Shown here one piece after another: positions 1 through 6,661 of a stretch of 10,218 nt of DNA; the stretch's first letter is position 1, and the number at the start of each line of letters is the position of its first letter. The stretch is from the NCBI GenBank assembly GCA_022601215.1, contig JAHZIZ010000143.1, positions 1 through 10,218 of the forward strand, written 5' to 3'. Source of the DNA: Bacteroidota bacterium. Lineage in GTDB: Bacteria; Bacteroidota; Bacteroidia; Flavobacteriales; Flavobacteriaceae. Position numbers and translations under genes: made by a program. The notes beneath the pieces are model-generated. The model made no database searches and was not told the DNA's origin. It worked only from the letters and a program-made list of their open reading frames with translations.

Positions 1-168
1 AATGTAGGTAAGTTGTAAGTTATATATTTTAATTTCTAAACAATTAAGTGTTATTTCACTGCACTCTTACAACAGCGTAAAAATATCGTATATATTGCGC
101 TTTTATTCGTTTTATGAGAAAAATATGATATAGTTATTAGGCTATTTATGAGATAAGAGGTTACTTTT
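1..168. other. Leading intergenic stretch, no gene recognised
   Basis: All three forward frames hit a stop within the first 20 bases, so at most a few codons of an upstream plus-strand gene could be present. The stretch is strongly AT-rich and holds no convincing hairpin or exact TAnnTTTG promoter box. It must carry the leader and probably the promoter of the regulator that starts at 169, but I cannot place that promoter. Confidence 0.5.
155..160 (+). promoter_or_regulatory. Shine-Dalgarno-like AAGAGG before the TPR/HTH regulator
   Basis: AAGAGG lies 8 bases before the ATG at 169 and 29 bases before the in-frame ATG at 190. Purine-rich ribosome sites are rare in Bacteroidota, so this is only modest evidence, but it favours the upstream ATG at 169. 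Confidence 0.35.
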
Positions 169-2124
169 ATGGGGTATTTATTAGAAAGTATGAGAAAACT
201 AGTTTTGTTGTTGTTTTTTATATCCTATGGGTTTATTGGCTATGCACAAAGTGCGGATAGTCTTGAGTTAGCTCAAACTAAAAAGACGTTGCTTAGAAAG
301 CTAGATAATAAGGATTTATCTCCTGATAATCGCATTAAGGATTTACATGAATTGGGTAAGCTTTATTTTGGAGAGGAGAATGATAGTGCTTATTATTATC
401 TCAATAGTGCACTGGGTCTTGCTAAACTTGCTAATGATAGCTTGCAAATTACTAAGTCCTATGTGAGTTTGAGTTTAGTGGGCATTTATACAGACGATTA
501 TGATAGCGCATTACCATATATAGACAGTACACTTATCTATGCACAAAAAGAAAACCCTGAGTATTATTCGAGTCTGGGGTGGGTCTACAGTATAGAAGGA
601 ATGGTTTTTAATAATTATGAGAAAATGGATTTGGCTTTTGAGAAAATTTTATTGGCTAATCGATATTTAGAGAAGGCCCCTGAAAATGAAGAAAGTCACG
701 AATACTTGACTGACAATTACAATGACCTTTCCATCATTTACTTTAATATTGATAATTATGCCAATGCTGAAAAGTACGCGAAAGTCGCATTACAAAAAGC
801 TAAGGAGATTGAAAGTGCATATTACATGGCTCAAAATTATAATATGCTTGGGACCATTTATAATGCAAAGGATGAATATGGATTAGCCGAGCGATATTTA
901 GACAGCGCTAGCACAAAATATGAAGAGGCGGACGATGAAGAAGGGAAGATCAGCATTACGAGTGATCTTGGATATTTGTATAGAAACCAAGGATTACCTA
1001 CACAAGCTAGGAGGCAGTTTTTAAACTCGCTATCGTTGAGTAAAGTGTTGGATGACCCGTACACTATGGTAAATTCTTATTTAGATTTAGCAAATAGTTA
1101 TTTAGAAACCAATGAGCTTAACAGATCGAAGGCGTATCTGGATTCTGCGCAACAGTCGGTAATAACCATGTCTATTCCTAGTTATGAAGGTTATATGGCA
1201 ATTTTAAGAGCCCAAATTTATGAAAAGGAAAATAACATTGAGGCTGGAATTACGGAGTTAAAGGAAGTCCTAGAAAAAACGGAAACCAATTCTTTTCAAC
1301 AATCCAAGGCCGATATGTACGGAGTTGTTTCACGATTGTATAAGGAAAAAGGGGACTATAGAAACAGTCTGGCATACTTTGAGCGATATTCTGAGTTAAG
1401 GGATACGCTGCAACGAACTCTGCAAAATGAAAAGTTGAACATATTGCGGGTGGAACAAAATTACAATCAATTGGTATCCGAATTGGAACAAACGGAATCT
1501 AGCTTAAAACTGGCTAATATCGAGAAACAACAAATTACAACTCGGAACTATTTGATGATTGGGATTGCTTTACTCACCATTTTATTTTCAGTATTTATTT
1601 TCTTTAGGCAACGTAAACTCAACAGGGCACGACGTGCTATTTTAAATTCGAATCAAGAAGTTCTAAAGTTGAAAAAGGAGGCACTCGACACCGAAATGCG
1701 ATTTAAGAATAAACAGATTACGGAGTTTGCAATTCACATTTCAGAAAAAAATGAACTTCTAGAGAAAATCAAATCCAAATTGAAGGGGATTAAGGTAACC
1801 AATGATACTTATAAAGAAATGGTTCATGAGGCCTTGCACTTTATCAATGGCGATATTGAGCAAAATAAAGAGAAAGTACAACTGTACCAACATATCGATG
1901 AAACCACAGATTCATTTGGCGCCAAAATAGATCAGCTATACCCTAATCTATCTGCTAAAGAAAAGAAAGTAGCCATAATGCTTCGTCTAGGACAAACGTC
2001 TAAGCAAATTGGGTTACAACTTAATATTAGTCCTGCTAGTGTGGATAATTATCGTTATAATTTGAGAAAGAAAATGGAAATCCCAAAGGGGCAATCTCTA
2101 AAGTCATTTGTGCAAAACTTGTAG
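169..2124 (+). CDS. Membrane-anchored TPR sensor with C-terminal LuxR-type HTH (transcriptional regulator)
   Basis: This 651-residue protein looks like a one-component transmembrane regulator. A signal peptide occupies residues 1 to about 27 (hydrophobic run LVLLLFFISY, ending near YAQS). Tetratricopeptide-like helical repeats fill about 55-415, with typical motifs such as YNMLGTIYNAKDEYGLAERYL. A coiled coil (about 415-458) precedes one membrane helix (461-479), then a basic stop (RQRKLNRARR) and a second coiled coil (485-540). Residues 590-651 form a LuxR/GerE-like helix-turn-helix: LSAKEKKVAIMLRLG, then SKQIGLQLNISPASVDNYRYNLRKKM. Expected topology is periplasmic repeats and a cytoplasmic DNA-binding tail. 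No histidine-kinase or receiver domain is present, which suggests direct signal-to-DNA transmission; this is inference. The family is common in Flavobacteriia, and its ligands and targets are generally unknown. An alternative start at 190 (MRKLVLLL) would give a more compact signal peptide. The stop codon directly abuts that of the convergent deacetylase gene. Confidence 0.85.
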   Translation: MGYLLESMRKLVLLLFFISYGFIGYAQSADSLELAQTKKTLLRKLDNKDLSPDNRIKDLHELGKLYFGEENDSAYYYLNSALGLAKLANDSLQITKSYVSLSLVGIYTDDYDSALPYIDSTLIYAQKENPEYYSSLGWVYSIEGMVFNNYEKMDLAFEKILLANRYLEKAPENEESHEYLTDNYNDLSIIYFNIDNYANAEKYAKVALQKAKEIESAYYMAQNYNMLGTIYNAKDEYGLAERYLDSASTKYEEADDEEGKISITSDLGYLYRNQGLPTQARRQFLNSLSLSKVLDDPYTMVNSYLDLANSYLETNELNRSKAYLDSAQQSVITMSIPSYEGYMAILRAQIYEKENNIEAGITELKEVLEKTETNSFQQSKADMYGVVSRLYKEKGDYRNSLAYFERYSELRDTLQRTLQNEKLNILRVEQNYNQLVSELEQTESSLKLANIEKQQITTRNYLMIGIALLTILFSVFIFFRQRKLNRARRAILNSNQEVLKLKKEALDTEMRFKNKQITEFAIHISEKNELLEKIKSKLKGIKVTNDTYKEMVHEALHFINGDIEQNKEKVQLYQHIDETTDSFGAKIDQLYPNLSAKEKKVAIMLRLGQTSKQIGLQLNISPASVDNYRYNLRKKMEIPKGQSLKSFVQNL

Positions 2125-3027
2125 CTAAAAGTAAATTTCTTGTGCCAAACGATAGGTGTTAGCATGCGCCTCGATAATGGTTTTTATGTCTGGTGAATAG
2201 CCTCCTCCCATACTAATTTGTACCGGAATTTCGTGATCTTTGCAAGATTGAATTATATACCGATCTCGCTCCTTACATCCAGCCATTGTACATCCTAGTT
2301 TACCCAGCTTATCCGACGCTAAAATATCTACACCACTTAAGTAAAATATAAACTCAGGTTGAACGTGCTCTAATAACCTTGGTATTGTCTCTTTAAGTAT
2401 GGAGAGGTAATCTTCGTCTTTCGTGTCGTTGGGAAGTGCAATGTCTAAGTCGCTTTCTTCTTTCTTGAAGGGGTAGTTACTGGCACCATGCATAGAAAAA
2501 GTAAACACTGAATCATCTTTTCGAAAAATTTCCGCTGTTCCATTTCCTTGGTGTACGTCCAAATCAATAATAAGAACTTTGGATACTATGGTTTTATTCT
2601 GAAGATAACGCGCGCCAATTGCCTGATCGTTGAAAAGGCAAAACGCCTCACCATGATCGGTATAGGCATGATGGGTGCCTCCAGCAATGTTCATTGAAAT
2701 GCCGTGTTGTAAGGCATAAATAGAAGCCTCAATGGTACCTTGGGTAATGATATGCTCTCGTTCAACAAGCTTTGCTGAAAGAGGGAATCCAATCTTTCGG
2801 GCGGCTCGTTTGTCTAATGTCAACCCGCGAAGTGCATCAATGTATTCTTTCGTATGTACTTGTAGTAAATGGTTATCTAAAGGCATCCCTGGCTCAAAAA
2901 AATTATTGGAATCACAAGTTCCTTCGTGCAATAGCTGTCTGTGTAACAACTCGTATTTACTCATCGGGAATCGATGCCCTAGTGGAAGGTTGTGTTTAAA
3001 AATAGGATGGTAGGCTATTTTTAGCAT
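2125..3027 (-). CDS. Histone deacetylase family protein (class IV-like zinc amidohydrolase)
   Basis: This 300-residue cytoplasmic protein belongs to the arginase/deacetylase fold, whose members remove acetyl or acyl groups from lysine or polyamine amides. The active site is complete: a His pair in GGTHHA (119-120), zinc ligands Asp157 and His159 in DLDVHQGNGT, the third zinc ligand Asp234 in SGVDILASDKLGKLG, and the catalytic-type tyrosine in GGGYSPD (Tyr277). The compact length and the HQGNGT and GVDILxxDxLG motifs resemble class IV (HDAC11-like) enzymes more than AcuC. Bacteria of this kind lack histones, so the substrate is unknown; acetylated proteins or small acyl amides are possible. 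It starts 5 bases after the exported hypothetical gene and is last of the metG unit. Its TAG stop touches the TAG stop of the opposing regulator gene, leaving no space for a terminator between them. Confidence 0.9.
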   Translation of the reverse strand: MLKIAYHPIFKHNLPLGHRFPMSKYELLHRQLLHEGTCDSNNFFEPGMPLDNHLLQVHTKEYIDALRGLTLDKRAARKIGFPLSAKLVEREHIITQGTIEASIYALQHGISMNIAGGTHHAYTDHGEAFCLFNDQAIGARYLQNKTIVSKVLIIDLDVHQGNGTAEIFRKDDSVFTFSMHGASNYPFKKEESDLDIALPNDTKDEDYLSILKETIPRLLEHVQPEFIFYLSGVDILASDKLGKLGCTMAGCKERDRYIIQSCKDHEIPVQISMGGGYSPDIKTIIEAHANTYRLAQEIYF

Positions 3028-3032
3028 TAGTA

Positions 3033-4469
3033 CTATTCCTCAAATTTCACCATATAGTAGGTGTTGGCATTTTTAATTCTAAACCCTAAATAGTAGTGGT
3101 TGTCTTTATTAAATACCGTGGGTGCATTTATTTTATGAATCTGTGGTTGAATAAAGCGCTGAATGTTGTCAAAGACGTTATTTTTTATTTCCCCTTCAAT
3201 GTTTTTAAAGGAAGTATCAAATAGACCGGTTGTTCTCAATGTATTAGAACTGTTGTATTGGGCAAAAGAGTTGGACGCATCGTTCATAATGGCAGTAGAA
3301 ACTACCGCACCAATGGCACCAAAAAGTAACCCACCAACAATGATAGCCCCCGTGTCTTCCTTGACAATGATGGCTCCGTAAGTCACTTCATAGTTTCCAT
3401 CACGTTCATAGACTGTAATTCCAACATAATTATTAGAAATTCTCTTTAAAAAGGTGCTAGTTTCACCTTCTGGACGCAAACTTTTTTCTTTGCTTCCAGG
3501 TTTGTAGATAGGAGTGTTCTTAAACGAAATAGATTCTTTTTTCTGAACGTTATATTCGTTTAGAATAGTTTTGGTAGCAACATCCAATGCCCTTATATGT
3601 AGTGCTTTTCCGTTTGTTATAATTTGAAATAGGATATTATTTTTAAAAAAACTATTCGATTTAACACCGAGTCTCGATCCACCAAAAGAGTGTTTTTCTA
3701 TACGAGTTACATCGAATTGCAATGATTCTACATCAATTGTAATTAAATGAGTGAATTCATTATACTTGTCTGAAGTAAATGTAACAATAGTTCCCTGTTT
3801 GTATAATTTTAAAGCCTTAGTTCCAGCTTCAAGGGCATTGGGAGTGTCATTGTTGATAGTATTCATATCAATAACGGGTCCAGCGGCTTCTTCTTTGGAT
3901 AGTAAGCTAAATAAGGAAACGGGTCTGTTTTTACGATTTAATAATTTCTCATCGGGAATGACAATTTCCTTATGTGAAAATTCGAGATTAGATTCTAACG
4001 TATAGATATTAAACGCGTTTTTCTTTTCTGAAACACTAATCATATGCACTCTATTATCATAAATTAGTGCGTCGATGTATTGTTCATTTCGAAATTTGAA
4101 AGCTATTTCTTGAGTTAATACTACTTCTTGGGAAAAATCGAAAGTGAGTAATCCAAATAGTCTTCCTGCCGTAGATCGCATGAGAAGATTAAAGGTGTCT
4201 CCTTTAATTTCGTAGCCAATAAGTTGCTTGGAAAAATTGGGTCGTCTTTTACTCTCTGCTGAGGCGATTAACTGAAATTCTTCATTATACAACCTGCCCG
4301 TAATATGTGCACCGTCATCCATGAAGACAGCAATATTGCCTGTAGATTCATCAAGGACGACAAAGGACTGTTTGATCTTGCCATTGAGGTTCGGAATGCT
4401 AAGAACCGTTTCTTGGCCAATAAACATGTTGGAAAAAAGTAGCCCAGTAAGAAGAAGTATAATTTTCAT
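3033..4469 (-). CDS. Exported protein of unknown function with a glycine-zipper segment
   Basis: I do not recognise a named family. The 478-residue product begins with a clear Sec signal peptide (MKIILLLTGLLFSNMFIG, cleavage probably near residue 18-20) and has no lipobox cysteine, so it should reach the periplasm or outer membrane. Residues 20-365 are rich in alternating strand-like segments (for example VVLDESTGNIAVFM, LHIRALDVATK), which could form a beta-propeller or other all-beta fold; this is a guess from pattern alone. Residues 374-396 are hydrophobic with glycines at 374, 379, 380, 384 and 387, resembling a glycine zipper that could insert in a membrane or self-associate. The C-terminal 80 residues look soluble again and lack a T9SS sorting domain. 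It lies 5 bases after metG and 5 bases before the deacetylase gene, so cotranscription is likely. Confidence 0.75.
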   Translation of the reverse strand: MKIILLLTGLLFSNMFIGQETVLSIPNLNGKIKQSFVVLDESTGNIAVFMDDGAHITGRLYNEEFQLIASAESKRRPNFSKQLIGYEIKGDTFNLLMRSTAGRLFGLLTFDFSQEVVLTQEIAFKFRNEQYIDALIYDNRVHMISVSEKKNAFNIYTLESNLEFSHKEIVIPDEKLLNRKNRPVSLFSLLSKEEAAGPVIDMNTINNDTPNALEAGTKALKLYKQGTIVTFTSDKYNEFTHLITIDVESLQFDVTRIEKHSFGGSRLGVKSNSFFKNNILFQIITNGKALHIRALDVATKTILNEYNVQKKESISFKNTPIYKPGSKEKSLRPEGETSTFLKRISNNYVGITVYERDGNYEVTYGAIIVKEDTGAIIVGGLLFGAIGAVVSTAIMNDASNSFAQYNSSNTLRTTGLFDTSFKNIEGEIKNNVFDNIQRFIQPQIHKINAPTVFNKDNHYYLGFRIKNANTYYMVKFEE

Positions 4470-4474
4470 GCTTA

Positions 4475-6550
4475 CTAGTTTATAGTAGCGCCATTTTTTA
4501 CCATAGTACCTTCGTCTGTAGCATCCGGATTTACAAACACCAATTTTCCATCAGGAGTTTCGGTCATTAAAATCATTCCTTGGCTTTCTACACCGCGTAA
4601 AGCCCTAGGGGCTAAATTCACCAATACTGTCACTTTCTTTCCTATCACTTCTTCGGCGGAAAAGCTTTCGGCAATTCCTGAAACAATAGTGCGAACGTCA
4701 ATACCCGTATCCACCTTTAACACTAATAATTTTTTAGCTTTAGGCATTTTTTCAGCTTCGATAATGGTACCTACTCTCATGTCCAGTTTGGTAAAATCAT
4801 CAAATTGAATGGTATCTTTTTGAGGTTCGACAGTGGCATTCATAGCTTCATTTGCTTTTTTACTGGCTTCTAGTTTATCTAGTTGTTTTTGTATCTGATC
4901 GTCTTCAATTTTACTGAAGAGCAATTGAGAAGGCGCAATTTGATGTCCAGGCTCTAAAAGAAAACGTCTCACCGAAATATAACGCCACTCATTGTCATTT
5001 CCGGCAATATTTAAAACACTTTTAAGTGTAGCCGAAGTATGTGGCAAAAAGGGTTCGCATAAATGACTTAAAGCGGCTGCTATTTGCATCGCTACAAACA
5101 TCACAGTTTTTGTACGTTCCTCATCTGTTTTAATGGTCTTCCAAGGTTCTTCATCGGCTAGGTATTTATTTCCTAGTCTAGCGACATTCATCAGTTCTTG
5201 TTGGGCTTCTCTAAAACGGTAGCGTTCAATAGAACTTTCAATGACAGCCGGATAGGCTTTTAGCTCTTTTAGGGTTTGCTCGTCTACTTCGGTTAGAGAT
5301 CCTGGTTCAGGAATCACACCGTCATAATATTTGTGTGTAAGCACTGTTGCTCGGTTGATAAAATTTCCGAAGATCGCCACCAACTCGCTGTTGTTTCGTT
5401 GCTGAAAGTCCGACCAAGTAAAATCATTGTCTTTGGTTTCGGGAGCGTTGGCAGTTAATACATAGCGAAGTACATCCTGTTGTCCAGGGAAGTCCTCTAG
5501 ATATTCATGTAGCCATACTGCCCAATTTTTACTCGTAGAAATCTTATTTCCTTCTAAGTTTAGGAACTCGTTAGCCGGTACATTTTCAGGAACAATATAA
5601 CTTCCGTCTGCCTTCAACATGCTTGGAAAAATAATACAGTGAAATACAATATTATCTTTACCGATGAAGTGCAACAGTTTTGTGTTTTTGTCCTTCCAAT
5701 AAGGTTCCCAGTCTTTTCCTTCCCGGGCTGCCCATTCTTTAGTGGCAGAAATGTAACCTATAGGTGCATCAAACCAGACGTACAATACTTTTCCTTCTGC
5801 TCCATCAATAGGAACGGGTATCCCCCAGTCTAAGTCACGAGTAACAGCACGAGGACGCAGACCATCATCGATCCAAGATTTACACTGCCCGTAGACATTA
5901 GTTTTCCAATCTTTTTTGTGCTCTTCCAGAATCCACTCTTTGAGCCATCCTTCATACTGATCTAAGGGTAAGAACCAGTGTTTTGTCTCCTTTAGGGTAG
6001 GGATAGCACCAGTAATAGCACTTTTAGGATTGATAAGATCCGTGGCATTATGAGAAGTCCCACAATTTTCACATTGATCTCCATAGCTTTCTTCATTTCC
6101 ACACTTTGGGCAAGTTCCCACTACAAATCGGTCGGCAAGAAACTGGTTGGCTTCGGCATCATATAGTTGTTCGGTTACTTCTTCCACAAATTTACCTTCG
6201 TCATAAAGTTTTTTAAAGAATTCACTTGCGGTGTCATGGTGAATTTGAGCTGTGGTACGAGAATAATTGTCGAACGTGATACCAAAATCTTCAAAGGACT
6301 TTTTTATAATGCCATGGTATTTGTCCACTACTTGTTGCGGTGTAATCCCTTCCTTTTTTGCTTTTAGGGTTATTGGCACTCCGTGTTCATCACTACCACA
6401 TACAAACGCAACGTCCTGACCTTGGATACGTTGAAAACGTGCATAGATATCTGCCGGAACATAGACGCCAGCCAGATGTCCTATGTGTACAGGTCCATTC
6501 GTATAAGGTAATGCGGCGGTAATTGTAATTCTTTGGATGTCTTGGCTCAT
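4475..6550 (-). CDS. metG: Methionine--tRNA ligase with C-terminal tRNA-binding domain
   Basis: This class I synthetase charges tRNA-Met with methionine in the cytoplasm. From the ATG at 6550 it is 691 residues. The HIGH motif is at 22-25 (PVHIGHLAG), and a four-cysteine zinc knuckle at 147-163 (CPKC, then CENC) matches the E. coli-type insertion. The KMSKS-equivalent loop reads KISTS at 336-340, followed by the anticodon-binding helical domain. Residues about 586-691 form an EMAPII/Trbp111-like tRNA-binding domain ([38 protein letters not shown]), which usually drives dimerisation. The reading frame extends upstream to a TTG at 6583, but those 11 extra residues are not family-like and overlap the likely start of transcription, so I chose ATG 6550 ([20 protein letters not shown]). 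It is first in a unit with the exported hypothetical and deacetylase genes. Confidence 0.97.
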   Translation of the reverse strand: MSQDIQRITITAALPYTNGPVHIGHLAGVYVPADIYARFQRIQGQDVAFVCGSDEHGVPITLKAKKEGITPQQVVDKYHGIIKKSFEDFGITFDNYSRTTAQIHHDTASEFFKKLYDEGKFVEEVTEQLYDAEANQFLADRFVVGTCPKCGNEESYGDQCENCGTSHNATDLINPKSAITGAIPTLKETKHWFLPLDQYEGWLKEWILEEHKKDWKTNVYGQCKSWIDDGLRPRAVTRDLDWGIPVPIDGAEGKVLYVWFDAPIGYISATKEWAAREGKDWEPYWKDKNTKLLHFIGKDNIVFHCIIFPSMLKADGSYIVPENVPANEFLNLEGNKISTSKNWAVWLHEYLEDFPGQQDVLRYVLTANAPETKDNDFTWSDFQQRNNSELVAIFGNFINRATVLTHKYYDGVIPEPGSLTEVDEQTLKELKAYPAVIESSIERYRFREAQQELMNVARLGNKYLADEEPWKTIKTDEERTKTVMFVAMQIAAALSHLCEPFLPHTSATLKSVLNIAGNDNEWRYISVRRFLLEPGHQIAPSQLLFSKIEDDQIQKQLDKLEASKKANEAMNATVEPQKDTIQFDDFTKLDMRVGTIIEAEKMPKAKKLLVLKVDTGIDVRTIVSGIAESFSAEEVIGKKVTVLVNLAPRALRGVESQGMILMTETPDGKLVFVNPDATDEGTMVKNGATIN

Positions 6551-6570
6551 AGTATTAGAAAGTAAAGGCA

Positions 6571-6578
6571 CAAAAATA
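6571..6578 (-). promoter_or_regulatory. Predicted Bacteroidota-type promoter -7 box for metG
   Basis: Read on the minus strand this is TATTTTTG, an exact match to the TAnnTTTG -7 consensus of Bacteroidota, 20 bases before the metG ATG. No perfect TTG -33 element is present at the usual spacing; a CTG lies about 22 bases upstream. It sits just past the terminator of the preceding operon, as expected for an independent promoter. Confidence 0.5.
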
Positions 6579-6610
6579 ATCAATTTATCCGGCAGGAAAG
6601 CAGAAGTAAC

Positions 6611-6642
6611 AAAAAAGCTCCCCGTTAGAACGGAGAGCTTTT
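6611..6642 (-). terminator. Intrinsic terminator of the DUF1800-DUF1501 operon
   Basis: A 12-pair stem (arms 6613-6624 and 6631-6642) encloses a 6-base loop. The single imperfect pair (6621/6634) becomes a G-U wobble in the minus-strand RNA but is C-A in the plus-strand RNA, so the hairpin is better formed in the minus direction. A run of six U ends the minus-strand transcript at 6616-6611. The hairpin begins 19 bases after the DUF1501 stop codon. Confidence 0.88.
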
Positions 6643-6661
6643 ATTCCTAAATAAAGGAAGG

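Noticed and set aside
1..168. A promoter for the TPR/HTH regulator
   Set aside because: TTG at 95-97 is present, but no TAnnTTTG-like box follows at 17-23 bases. The AT-rich sequence offers many partial matches and none stands out.
2732..3013. Plus-strand reading frames of 75 and 93 codons opposite the deacetylase gene
   Set aside because: They are antisense to codons for well-conserved enzyme sequence and show no domain or signal pattern, so they are shadows.
6551..6583. Eleven-residue N-terminal extension of MetRS
   Set aside because: The frame begins at TTG, the residues ([11 protein letters not shown]) are not family-like, and the predicted -7 box at 6571-6578 lies inside it. The ATG at 6550 gives a standard MetRS N-terminus.
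6613..6642. The hairpin as a terminator serving a plus-strand transcript
   Set aside because: No plus-strand gene ends nearby, and the stem has a C-A mismatch in plus-strand RNA while the minus-strand RNA has a G-U pair and a six-U tail.
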